A stretch of DNA of 64,000 nucleotides from positions 186,001 to 250,000 of the forward strand of contig JADJGZ010000002.1 of NCBI GenBank assembly GCA_016707785.1. Reading direction: 5' to 3'. The stretch comes from Bacteroidales bacterium. GTDB lineage: Bacteria; Bacteroidota; Bacteroidia; Bacteroidales; UBA4417. The notes under the pieces were generated by a model. That model was not told where the DNA came from. It was given only the letters and a program-made list of their open reading frames with translations, and did no database searches. The position numbers and the translations under genes were made by a program. Positions 8,285 to 16,024 of this stretch are shown in pieces. The stretch's first letter is position 1. The number at the start of each line of letters is the position of its first letter.

Positions 8285-9844
8285 ATGTCAAAACCTTGTC
8301 ATACTAAGTTGATATACAAATTATTACTCGCCGGATTTATATTGATTTCAGGCTTGATGCCCGAATTGGTTTTTTCTCAAATTCAGCAGGACAGCGTTTT
8401 GAAAGATGGATATATTGTTTTCTATTATCCGGGTGGACAAAAATCGAGTGAGGGGTTTATGCGGTCCGGTAAACCTGACGGCTATTGGAAAACATATTAT
8501 GAATCAGGAAATATTAAATCAGAAGGTAACCGTAGAAATTTTGAATTGGATAGTACCTGGAAGTTCTATGATGATTCCGCTCAACTTAAAGTCACAATAG
8601 ATTATAGAAACGGACGTAAAAATGGTTTGAAAACCACTTATAATCCTGATGAAATTATAGAAGAAAATTATGTGGACGACACCAGGCAGGGAAATACAAA
8701 TTATCTCTATCCTGACGGAAAATTACGAATGTATATTCCATTCATCGATGGCCTCGAAGAAGGTATTTCAAAGGAATTTGCAAAAGATGGCACTGTTATT
8801 ACCTATGTAGAATATAAAAAAGGCTTCATGGTGAGCCGTGAACGGATTAACCGAAAGGACCGTAACGGATGGAAGCAGGGAAGATGGAAATTTTTCTATG
8901 AAAATGGATTGGTGAAGTTGGATGGTGTGTATAAGGATGATAAGAAAAACGGCTACTTCAAGGAGTATGATGAAAAAGGATTGCTGCTGACTGTTAAGAA
9001 ATTTATTAATGACAACGAGGAAAAAGAGGCCCCTGAACTGACAAGCCTTGCAGTGAAAACAGATTATTACCCGTCAGGAAAAATTAAAACTGTAGCCAGT
9101 TATAATGGAGAAGTCCCTGAAGGCGTGAGAAGGGAATACAGTGAAGAAGGAAAAATTACTTCTGCATATATATTTCGTAAAGGAAATATGATCGGAGAAG
9201 GAATCGTGGATGAAGAAGGCAACCGCCATGGTCCCTGGAAAGAATTCTATGAAGATGGAACCCTTCGTTCTGTAGGAACTTATGATCAGGGTATCAGAAT
9301 TGGAGACTGGAAGTTTTATTATTCAAACGGAAAACTGGAACAACAGGGAAAGTATAGTAAAAAAGGAAAATTCGACGGTCAATGGACCTGGTACTTCGAG
9401 GATGGTTCCATTCAAAGAGAGCAGTCTTTTATTGCAGGCCTGGAAGATGGAGAATACCTGGAATATAATGAAACCGGCAAACTGATGGTTAAAGGTCAAT
9501 ATGTTGAAGGCCTGGAAGAAGGGGAATGGGTGTTTGATTTTGGCCAGTATAAGGAAACCGGAGCCTACAGGAGTGGAATGCGATATGGAAACTGGAAATC
9601 CTATTACCCTGATGGAGTTTTACGTTTCGAAGGTGAATTTATTGATGATAATATGAACGGTAAAGTAGCCTGGTACTGGCCTAACGGAAAAATTAGGGAA
9701 ACTGGAAATTACCTTAATGGCAGTCGGCAAGGTGACTGGACTTTCCTGAATGAAGATGGAACTCCCTCAATAGTTATTGGATATCAGAACGATGCTGAAA
9801 AGAGGTATGACGGCATTGTGATTAAACCTTCTTTCGAAGAGTAA
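8285..9844 (+). CDS. Secreted MORN/YwqK-type repeat protein
   Basis: A 519-residue protein with a signal peptide (hydrophobic LLLAGFILISGLMPELVFSQ, cleavage near residue 32). The rest is a long run of about 20-residue modules of the form YYxxGxxxxxGxYxxGxxxGxWxxYY, as in the toxin-antitoxin YwqK-like or MORN_2 family. Examples are YPSGKIKTVASY, YEDGTLRSVGTY, YSNGKLEQQGKY and YPDGVLRFEGEF. Such repeats form an elongated beta-sheet and probably act as a scaffold or cell-surface protein; a toxin or antitoxin role is only a family label. The ATG at 8285 is chosen because an in-frame TTG at 8249 would lie within nadA. The C-terminus shows no T9SS sorting domain. Function otherwise unknown. Confidence 0.85.
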   Translation: MSKPCHTKLIYKLLLAGFILISGLMPELVFSQIQQDSVLKDGYIVFYYPGGQKSSEGFMRSGKPDGYWKTYYESGNIKSEGNRRNFELDSTWKFYDDSAQLKVTIDYRNGRKNGLKTTYNPDEIIEENYVDDTRQGNTNYLYPDGKLRMYIPFIDGLEEGISKEFAKDGTVITYVEYKKGFMVSRERINRKDRNGWKQGRWKFFYENGLVKLDGVYKDDKKNGYFKEYDEKGLLLTVKKFINDNEEKEAPELTSLAVKTDYYPSGKIKTVASYNGEVPEGVRREYSEEGKITSAYIFRKGNMIGEGIVDEEGNRHGPWKEFYEDGTLRSVGTYDQGIRIGDWKFYYSNGKLEQQGKYSKKGKFDGQWTWYFEDGSIQREQSFIAGLEDGEYLEYNETGKLMVKGQYVEGLEEGEWVFDFGQYKETGAYRSGMRYGNWKSYYPDGVLRFEGEFIDDNMNGKVAWYWPNGKIRETGNYLNGSRQGDWTFLNEDGTPSIVIGYQNDAEKRYDGIVIKPSFEE

Positions 9845-9864
9845 TATTCCTGTTATTTATTTGC

Positions 9865-10104
9865 TTATCTTGAAATCAGAATCCTTGATTCTATTATCAT
9901 TCCTTGCTTATTCAGCACTGAAACAAGGTAAATACCCTTTGCTTCAATGGGGCCATCCATTTGAAACAACTGATCCTGGATTGTCAAAGGATAGTCTGCC
10001 AGGACCTTTCCGCACATATCTGAAATCGTCAGCTGGTATCTATCGCCGTCTAGAGGAAACTGACTTTTAATCCTGAAAGATGCTGTGCAAGGATTAGGAT
10101 ACAC
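9865..10104 (-). CDS. T9SS C-terminal sorting domain fragment of a frameshifted propeller gene
   Basis: This short reading frame is the C-terminal end of the gene that begins at 11980. It reads YPNPCTASFRI, then LTISDMCGKVLADYP and ends KGIYLVSVLNKQ...ESRILIS. That is the standard layout of a Por-secretion-system (type IX) type A sorting domain, which is cleaved as the cargo reaches the cell surface. It is out of frame with the preceding 539-residue segment. The shift lies near 10113-10121, where one added base in a GAAAAG stretch (minus strand) would restore an uninterrupted DWFTVYPNP junction. The apparent GTG start at 10104 is accidental. Confidence 0.75.
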   Translation of the reverse strand: MYPNPCTASFRIKSQFPLDGDRYQLTISDMCGKVLADYPLTIQDQLFQMDGPIEAKGIYLVSVLNKQGMIIESRILISR

Positions 10105-11669
10105 AGTGAACCAATCTTTTCAGAGGAAGTTTTTTGTTGAAATTCTTCTTCTCCGAGGATCACCCCGTTTTCGTTGTATATGGAAATCCCGCAATCAGTA
10201 CCTCCAATCCATACATTATTGGCCAGGTCTACCTTCAGATCAAGCATCAAGCCATCGAGAATACCGGAATGCTCATAATCCATCACTTCCCAGGTTTGTC
10301 CGTCAAACCTGACCAGGTTATCAAATCCACTTATTATCCATAATACACCGTTTGAATCCTTGTCAACTGCTTGAATACGGGCATCTGGCAAAGGTGAATT
10401 ATCAGGGGTATAGATTTCCCAGTTGTTATTCTGGAAGCGGACCAGTCCCTCCCCGGTTGCCAGCCATATCACATCCTCACTTACTGCCATGTCATTGATG
10501 TGGGCCGAAGGCAATGGGGAATTATTACTTGTGTATGAGGTCCAGGAAGAACCATTCCAAATATTAAAAGCAGCGGGGCTTCCAGCCAGTAAGTGTCCTT
10601 CATTGTCAATGTCGAGGCATTCAACCGTCATTGATGGGAAATTCCCATGATATGCGGAATAAAAAACAGTGTCTGAGGCATTCATACTGACTAAGCCGGG
10701 GTATTCTGCTGCCCATAGGGTGTTTTGCGGGTCTGTGATCATGGCTGTGATTTCAGAATGGAAATAAGGATCCGGTGGAAGATTCTTCCGATGCCAGGAA
10801 CCGTCTTCATAGCTGGATACAGCATGATTCAATCCGGCTATCACTTTTCCTGTTAGATCTGCTGTAACACAATTGGAATACAGGTAAGAAACATCATCCA
10901 TTGTAAATGCACTCCATTCATTATTAAAGAACTTCTGAATACCTGAGTAGGATGTTGCTATCCAGGTGGATCCATCTTCCTGATGCAGAATATCATTCAC
11001 GTTATAACCTTTGAACCCTGTTTCTTCAATATCGAGCAAGTGCCAGTCCGAACCGTCAAACCTGGCAGATTCCATGGCAGAGATATATAATTCATCCGAC
11101 TCGTCAACAGCAAGGTATTTCACCTGGTAAAGAGTATCAACCGGCGACAGCACATCCTGCAAGTTCCAGTTCATACCATCATAATAATACAGGTCACCCG
11201 CGGTTGTTGAAAGCCAGTAATGGCCGGTGGAGGTTTCATCAAATGAAGAAACATAATTAAGCCTTTTCCCGGGAACCAGTGTGTCATAGACCTCCCAGTC
11301 TGTAAAATCAGTTACAGTAATTCCAAACAAGGAATGGGCGATCCACACCCTACCATCGGGCAATACCTTGATGGTTGAAATATAATTGCTAAGCATTGGA
11401 GAATTACTACCGCTGTATTGGATAAAGTTGGTTCCATCATAGGCCCAGAGCCCTTCTGCATGGATCAGGACTCGGTCATTTGCATCTATTGCAATATCAT
11501 AGGGCAGGAAAAGGATGGTACTCATTGGTTCCAGCGAAATCGACTGCCAGCTGGCACCATCATACTTAACCAGGAAGTGTTCGAAACCAAACCAAATATT
11601 GTTTTGTGAATCGACTGCAACTGATACGGCAATATCATTGGGAGGGGGGTATTTCCGGTATGATACCAA
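10050..11669 (-). CDS. Two-component-regulator-type propeller repeats, middle part of frameshifted gene
   Basis: The main part of a large secreted beta-propeller protein. It has many repeats of the form V(D/S)xxNxxWxG...(V/L)xxYDGxxW, for example AVDSQNNIWFGF, VKYDGASWQS, WAYDGTNFIQY and VDLANNVWIGGTD. These fit the Reg_prop (two-component regulator propeller) fold found in Bacteroidota sensor and surface proteins. No kinase or membrane segment follows, so this is a secreted propeller rather than a hybrid sensor. The upstream frame (11522-11980) carries the signal peptide and first repeats; the downstream frame (9865-10104) carries the T9SS tail. The junctions are at about 11640-11650 (run of six C on minus) and 10113-10121. 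The apparent start at 11669 is internal. Confidence 0.75.
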   Translation of the reverse strand: MVSYRKYPPPNDIAVSVAVDSQNNIWFGFEHFLVKYDGASWQSISLEPMSTILFLPYDIAIDANDRVLIHAEGLWAYDGTNFIQYSGSNSPMLSNYISTIKVLPDGRVWIAHSLFGITVTDFTDWEVYDTLVPGKRLNYVSSFDETSTGHYWLSTTAGDLYYYDGMNWNLQDVLSPVDTLYQVKYLAVDESDELYISAMESARFDGSDWHLLDIEETGFKGYNVNDILHQEDGSTWIATSYSGIQKFFNNEWSAFTMDDVSYLYSNCVTADLTGKVIAGLNHAVSSYEDGSWHRKNLPPDPYFHSEITAMITDPQNTLWAAEYPGLVSMNASDTVFYSAYHGNFPSMTVECLDIDNEGHLLAGSPAAFNIWNGSSWTSYTSNNSPLPSAHINDMAVSEDVIWLATGEGLVRFQNNNWEIYTPDNSPLPDARIQAVDKDSNGVLWIISGFDNLVRFDGQTWEVMDYEHSGILDGLMLDLKVDLANNVWIGGTDCGISIYNENGVILGEEEFQQKTSSEKIGSLCILILAQHLSGLKVSFL

Positions 11670-11980
11670 CTCCAGTTTTCACCCTCAAGGCAGGCAATGC
11701 CCCTGCTGTCAGAAACAATCCAGAGTCTGCCTGAATGATCAAGGCACATATCAATAATTCTTGTGAAAGGTATGGCAGAATTGGCGTGGTTGTAATAAAC
11801 CGTGTCTTCTGTCAGTTTGTTGATGCAGGTCAAACCTCCCCTTCCGCAAAACCATATCTTATCTCCATCAGGCAAGATTTTTCGGGGCATTCTTGTATCG
11901 GAAATATCTTTCCAATGAAGCTGGGCAAATGTAAAGACTGCAAGAAAGCAAAGCGGGAACACTAAAATGAGCTTTTTCAT
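11522..11980 (-). CDS. N-terminal part of frameshifted secreted propeller protein
   Basis: It starts at ATG 11980 with a good signal peptide (MKKLILVFPLCFLAVFTFAQ), preferred over an upstream in-frame Met at 12055 that would bury it. The frame then shows the first propeller repeats (LPDGDKIWFCGRGGLTC, CLDHSGRLWIVSDSRG). The genuine sequence ends at about GNTPLP. Beyond this the frame is nonsense up to 11522, while the neighbouring frame continues with NDIAVSVAVDSQNNIWFG. One base appears to be missing in the C-rich run at 11640-11650. The complete gene would span 9865-11980, about 700 residues. Whether the shift is biological or a sequencing error cannot be decided from one sequence. Confidence 0.75.
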   Translation of the reverse strand: MKKLILVFPLCFLAVFTFAQLHWKDISDTRMPRKILPDGDKIWFCGRGGLTCINKLTEDTVYYNHANSAIPFTRIIDMCLDHSGRLWIVSDSRGIACLEGENWSWYHTGNTPLPMILPYQLQSIHKTIFGLVSNTSWLSMMVPAGSRFRWNQ

Positions 11981-12103
11981 AACCTGATTACAAATTCTTG
12001 AATCTAGTAATTCAACATATAAATTTAGGCTTATAATGAATAGCTTTCTAATCAAACTTAAGTGAAATATTATTGTTGATTATGTGGACTAAAAATTTAA
12101 TAC

Positions 12104-13123
12104 ATGATAAATACATCCATGTGGGCAAAGGCTCTTAAAGTCATCCCACAAATTACCAAAGAAGAATGGAATGGCCTCGACATTATTTCAAGATGGCTGA
12201 TCGCCAGTCGTGCTGCCGTTTTCATTATGACTGCCCTCGCCGGTGCCATTGGCGGGCTTCTTGCCTATCGCAACGGGAACTTCTCATGGCATTTATTTGC
12301 CCTGTCAGTTCTCGGAATAATTCTGGCCCATGCTACCAATAACCTGCTAAATGACTATGTTGACCATGCAAAGGGGGTGGATAAGAATAATTATTTCCGC
12401 TCACAGTATGGCCCACAACCCCTGGAACACGGACTTCTTTCTAAATCCAAATTCATGGGTTATATCATTGTAACCGGACTCATTGCTACACTTATCGGTG
12501 TTTACCTCATCCTTGTCACCGGGACTACTGCACTCCTGCTTTTTGTAGTTGGTGCGTTATTCTTATTGTTCTATACCTGGCCCCTTAAATATTATGGCCT
12601 GGGGGAACCTTCAGTAATCCTGGTTTGGGGGCCTCTTATGGTAGGAGGCACTTATTTTGTCGTATCGGGTGGACAATGGGATAACTGGGTAGTACTGGTA
12701 AGTCTGGTGTATGCCCTGGGACCCACCACTGTCCTTTTTGGAAAACATACCGATAAACTCAAAGAAGATAAAGCAAAGGGTATTTATACACTTCCTGTAA
12801 TTTTGGGTCAGAAGTTGGCCAGGTATAGCACTATTGTATTGTGGTTTTTACAATACATATTTGTAGCCGCCCTGGTATTTTCCGGAAAATTGGGCATCCC
12901 CATGCTTTTGGTTGTGTTTGCAATCCCCATGCTCATTTCAACGATCAGGATATATGTAAAACCTCGTCCTCTAGCTAAACCGGAAGGACCGGAAGGAGAA
13001 GGCTGGCCTCTTTACCTGGTATCTCATGCATTTATTTACAACCGCAGATTTGGTTTGCTTTTCCTTTTAGGACTAATTCTGGATGTAACTTTCTTTAAGT
13101 TGGGAATCTTGCAGATATTCTAA
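12104..13123 (+). CDS. UbiA-family prenyltransferase
   Basis: A 339-residue integral membrane protein with about eight or nine hydrophobic segments. It carries the two aspartate motifs of UbiA prenyltransferases: NNLLNDYVDHAKGVD (about 82-96), and the second, GKHTDKLKEDKAKGIYTLP (about 220-238). These bind the Mg-diphosphate of a polyprenyl donor. Relatives attach prenyl chains to quinone precursors (MenA, UbiA) or act in related lipid pathways. A conserved insert after the first motif (YFRSQYGPQPLEHGLLS) resembles a MenA-like group, but no menaquinone genes are next to it, so no symbol is given. It faces the zinc-ribbon cluster across a strong hairpin. Confidence 0.85.
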   Translation: MINTSMWAKALKVIPQITKEEWNGLDIISRWLIASRAAVFIMTALAGAIGGLLAYRNGNFSWHLFALSVLGIILAHATNNLLNDYVDHAKGVDKNNYFRSQYGPQPLEHGLLSKSKFMGYIIVTGLIATLIGVYLILVTGTTALLLFVVGALFLLFYTWPLKYYGLGEPSVILVWGPLMVGGTYFVVSGGQWDNWVVLVSLVYALGPTTVLFGKHTDKLKEDKAKGIYTLPVILGQKLARYSTIVLWFLQYIFVAALVFSGKLGIPMLLVVFAIPMLISTIRIYVKPRPLAKPEGPEGEGWPLYLVSHAFIYNRRFGLLFLLGLILDVTFFKLGILQIF

Positions 13124-13141
13124 TTTCTGAAATAAACCAAT

Positions 13142-13222
13142 AAGAAGGTCTCAAACCTGTTCATCAACTTTTAAACTGCTGAAATTATTGTAGTTGAGGT
13201 TTTTGAGGTTTGAGATCTTCTT
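13142..13222. terminator. Long inverted repeat between convergent genes, likely bidirectional terminator
   Basis: Arms of 17 bases at 13142-13158 and 13206-13222 pair throughout with one G-T wobble. The 47-base loop contains a second short stem (TCAACT with AGTTGA). It sits between the stop of the UbiA gene and the stop of the convergent zinc-ribbon gene, the position expected for a shared terminator. Confidence 0.6.
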
Positions 13223-13255
13223 CTTTATACTAACACTGAAATTTTCGTTGGCAAA

Positions 13256-14218
13256 TTAAAGTTCATATCCCTGCACTTCCACAAAAGCAATTCCCATCAA
13301 ACTTTTTGACCAGGTTGCCGGATCTGAATCCTGTATAAAATAGGTTCCTGGCTCTAGTACAATTTTTGGTTCAATAATCCATTTGCCATTTGTAGTTCCA
13401 TTGCTTCCATTTTTGCCTGTGGCCTTGTAAACACCTAAAACAGTCCCGTTTTTTGAACTGATGGTAATGGTACCCGCTGATGAGGTACCCTGGTTATCAT
13501 TGTAATGATCCGTAATGATTCTGGTGATAATCATTTTTTGAGTCACAGAAAAACGGGCAGGGTTTTTGGGATTCTTGTATTTTGGAAACTCCTTATTAAT
13601 CGACGAATAAACGATCTTCTTCTCTTTTCCTTCAATTGGAGCAGGTTTTACTATCTGTTCCTGGGCTTTCGGGGTATTCTGCTGTTCTTTATCGCTTTCT
13701 TTCTTTTGATTCTGAACGGGTTTGTTCTTCCCCGCATTTATGGTTTTGTTTGATTTAATAGCAGGTTGAATGGGCTTTTCTTTCTCTTTTTTGACTTCCG
13801 TAATTTCAATAGCTTCAGAAACACTATCAGTGCCGGTATTATCCTGCAAAGCTGCTGCAACTGTGTCCCCTGAAGTACTTTCATCTATCATAAGCGTGGA
13901 ATCAATGGAGCTGTTCTCTTCCAAAGGTTGATAGGAAATAAGGTTGTATCCAATCATCACAACTATTCCCAGGAGTAGCAGGATGATAGAAATCCTCAGA
14001 AATGCAGGAAATTTCTTTTTCTTGTTTTCTTCAGGGTTGTGGACATCAAGTGCTGGGGTTACCGGTTCCGATTCAGTTATACCGGAAGTATTAGTTTCCG
14101 GTATTTCAGGGTTTGATATTTCATGATGGACTTCTTCAGCCGGAATGGAATAGCCACATTGAGCGCAGAAACGATCACCCTGAGACAAATTATTTCCACA
14201 TTGAGGGCAAAATTTCAT
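13256..14218 (-). CDS. Zinc-ribbon membrane-anchored protein
   Basis: A 320-residue protein. Residues 4-24 form a zinc ribbon (CPQCGNNLSQGDRFCAQCG). An acidic linker follows, then one membrane span (about 71-92, ISIILLLLGIVVMIGYNLI). Next is a long low-complexity Lys/Gln/Glu/Pro stretch (about 140-205), and then a C-terminal globular domain of about 110 residues ending in VEVQGYEL. The C-terminal domain is not recognised; with one span and the zinc ribbon inside, it would lie outside the cytoplasmic membrane. It is the last gene of a four-gene minus-strand cluster of small membrane proteins. The architecture resembles YcfL/zinc_ribbon_2 envelope proteins of unknown role. Confidence 0.7.
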   Translation of the reverse strand: MKFCPQCGNNLSQGDRFCAQCGYSIPAEEVHHEISNPEIPETNTSGITESEPVTPALDVHNPEENKKKKFPAFLRISIILLLLGIVVMIGYNLISYQPLEENSSIDSTLMIDESTSGDTVAAALQDNTGTDSVSEAIEITEVKKEKEKPIQPAIKSNKTINAGKNKPVQNQKKESDKEQQNTPKAQEQIVKPAPIEGKEKKIVYSSINKEFPKYKNPKNPARFSVTQKMIITRIITDHYNDNQGTSSAGTITISSKNGTVLGVYKATGKNGSNGTTNGKWIIEPKIVLEPGTYFIQDSDPATWSKSLMGIAFVEVQGYEL

Positions 14219-14276
14219 ATTCTTGATTCTTGACTTCTGAATTCTTGAATTCTTTCAGCTGTTTGTCTTTGAAGTA

Positions 14277-15056
14277 TTAAAAGATCAGTTTAAAGATGCC
14301 TCCCAGGATAAGATTTAAAGCGAAATAGATGATCACATAACTGATGATGGAAATCACCAGGTACCCGGTTACTTTATCTTCAGGAGTATTCTTTAAAACG
14401 GGAATTCCCTGCTTTAGTATATAAATAGAGTAAAAGACTCCGAGGAAAAAGACTATGGAAGAGAGGAAATTTACCAGGTTGAAAATTCCTAGTATCCATA
14501 CCGGGGTGATGGAATAGGAAGCCAACTGAAATGATTTTCCCGGATTTGTTTCTGATTCGAAACTGGGAGCAAGCCGGTCTATCACCCAGGCATAGCAATA
14601 AACCCCTGTAAGAGCACCTAATAACTGAACCATAGCTTTTACTATCCCGGTCTCTAAACTCCTGCTGGTGACCCCCCAGGAGGTTATACCGATCACTCCA
14701 TACAGAACCACATAGGCTATAGCCGGGATGCAGGCTAAAATCAAAACATAGCCTAAAAGTAATTTCTTTTTATCTGCAGGCTCTTTATCAATGATATACC
14801 ATTCATCCTTTGGTTTTAACATAATTCCTTTAACCCTGTTCAGCAAACTCTTGCCGGCAGTTGCCGGTTCGGTAAAATTCCCGGGTGTTTCATCTATTGG
14901 ATCTTCTGATTTTTCCCCGAATACTTCATTTGTTGCCTGATCTGAAACTTTAGGCAGAGGGGAAACGATCTCAAATTGTACGACATTGAAACCACATGAA
15001 GAACAAAAGTTTGCTCCTTCTATGAGTTCTGCTCCACAACGAGTACATGATTTCAT
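14277..15056 (-). CDS. Zinc-ribbon and Yip1-like membrane protein
   Basis: A 259-residue protein. It starts with a zinc ribbon (CTRCGAELIEGANFCSSCG, 4-22), followed by a linker. A segment KGIMLKPKDEWYIIDKE is typical of the start of Yip1-domain proteins. Five or so membrane spans follow between about 95 and 259 (for example LLGYVLILACIPAIAYVVLYG and YLVISIISYVIIYFALNLILGG). Yip1-domain proteins are poorly understood in bacteria. It lies 58 bp upstream of the second zinc-ribbon gene and 10 bp downstream of the DUF2752 gene, so an operon is likely. Paired zinc ribbons suggest that the two proteins have related roles. Confidence 0.75.
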   Translation of the reverse strand: MKSCTRCGAELIEGANFCSSCGFNVVQFEIVSPLPKVSDQATNEVFGEKSEDPIDETPGNFTEPATAGKSLLNRVKGIMLKPKDEWYIIDKEPADKKKLLLGYVLILACIPAIAYVVLYGVIGITSWGVTSRSLETGIVKAMVQLLGALTGVYCYAWVIDRLAPSFESETNPGKSFQLASYSITPVWILGIFNLVNFLSSIVFFLGVFYSIYILKQGIPVLKNTPEDKVTGYLVISIISYVIIYFALNLILGGIFKLIF

Positions 15057-15066
15057 AATTTTCTGA

Positions 15067-15462
15067 TTATTGATGAAATATGGGTAAGTTTCTGAGTATC
15101 CAGTAGGCTATTACAATCACAAACATTGAAATAATGGCAATTTTTCCAAAAAGGATTTTTCTGAGCCGTGGGTATCGTTCTCTTAACCGGGTGTAGTCAA
15201 AGGCAAATCCCAGGAGGATATACGGAATTGCAGTTACCAGTAAAGGATTTGATAAAAATGCATGCTTAAAGTCGAGGTTCAGTAAATGATGCACCGCTCG
15301 TTGCGACCCGCAACCCGGGCATTTATAACCAGTAATCCAATAAAAGGGACACTTCGGAAAAAAGTTATAGTCAGCCGGATCCAGTGAATAATAAATCAGG
15401 ATCAGGATAAACAATATCAATGCAATCAATGGCCATTTATATGTCCTGGAGATTGGGTACAT
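15067..15462 (-). CDS. DUF2752 membrane protein
   Basis: A 131-residue protein with three probable membrane spans. The hallmark is CPFYWITGYKCPGCGSQRA (about 38-56): a Cys plus the CPGCGSxRA motif of the DUF2752 family, followed by HHLLNLDFKHAFLSNPLL, also typical. The function of the family is unknown; it often sits beside CD225/TM2-type small membrane proteins, as here. Its start overlaps the end of the upstream GYF_2/CD225 gene by 26 bases, which points to translational coupling. Confidence 0.82.
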   Translation of the reverse strand: MYPISRTYKWPLIALILFILILIYYSLDPADYNFFPKCPFYWITGYKCPGCGSQRAVHHLLNLDFKHAFLSNPLLVTAIPYILLGFAFDYTRLRERYPRLRKILFGKIAIISMFVIVIAYWILRNLPIFHQ

Positions 15463-15943
15463 TTTTTAATGCTGTAGCAAGGATGAGTCCATAAAAAATA
15501 GCAAAGAGTACGAAAAATACCAGTCCGCAGATAAAACCGATCTTAACCCATTTTGCGGCAAGTTTGGAGACTCTGTTTGCCTCGGTTAAATTACCGGCAG
15601 AAATAGCCGATTCAACCAGCGCTGCATATACTATCGCTACAACACCAAAGGGTTGGCAACAAAAAAGTGTAACAAGTATGGCTTCAATGAACCAGGATTT
15701 AGGAACACCTCCCGGTATAGTACCGTAAGTTCGTGATGAAATTGCAGGGGCAGGGGGTGGAGTAGCATTCTCCGCATTCATTGCAGAAAACAGACCTGTT
15801 AATTCAGGTAATTCTGAAGCAGCTGTCCAACCACTCAATCCACTATACCATATCCGGGTAGAAGGCGACAGGTTTTTCTCCTTTAACTGGTCCAGGGTAT
15901 AAGGACCAAAATTTGTTACACCATCAGTATAATAGTATTCCAT
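15437..15943 (-). CDS. GYF_2 domain plus CD225/dispanin-type membrane protein
   Basis: A 168-residue protein, first gene of the cluster. Residues 1-50 form a GYF_2-like domain (YYYTDGVTNFGPYTLDQL, then RIWYSGLSGWTAASELPEL). GYF domains bind proline-rich peptides in eukaryotes. After a Pro/Ala linker a CD225/dispanin-like membrane part follows: two spans around 85-110 and 135-160 with the CCQPFGVVAIVYAA segment typical of that family between them. The combination is common in Bacteroidota, but its role is unknown. ATG at 15943; no clear promoter was found in the 81-bp gap to rnr. Confidence 0.8.
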   Translation of the reverse strand: MEYYYTDGVTNFGPYTLDQLKEKNLSPSTRIWYSGLSGWTAASELPELTGLFSAMNAENATPPPAPAISSRTYGTIPGGVPKSWFIEAILVTLFCCQPFGVVAIVYAALVESAISAGNLTEANRVSKLAAKWVKIGFICGLVFFVLFAIFYGLILATALKNVPNLQDI

Positions 15944-16024
15944 TGCTATAAATGTTTGTTATATATTGTATTATTTGGAAGGCAGAATTCTTGCTTTTTA
16001 CCTATCAAATATAATGAATTTGAA

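Noticed and set aside
14219..14276. Repeated TTCTTGA units between the two zinc-ribbon genes
   Set aside because: Short, imperfect and likely only simple-sequence drift in a 58-bp spacer.
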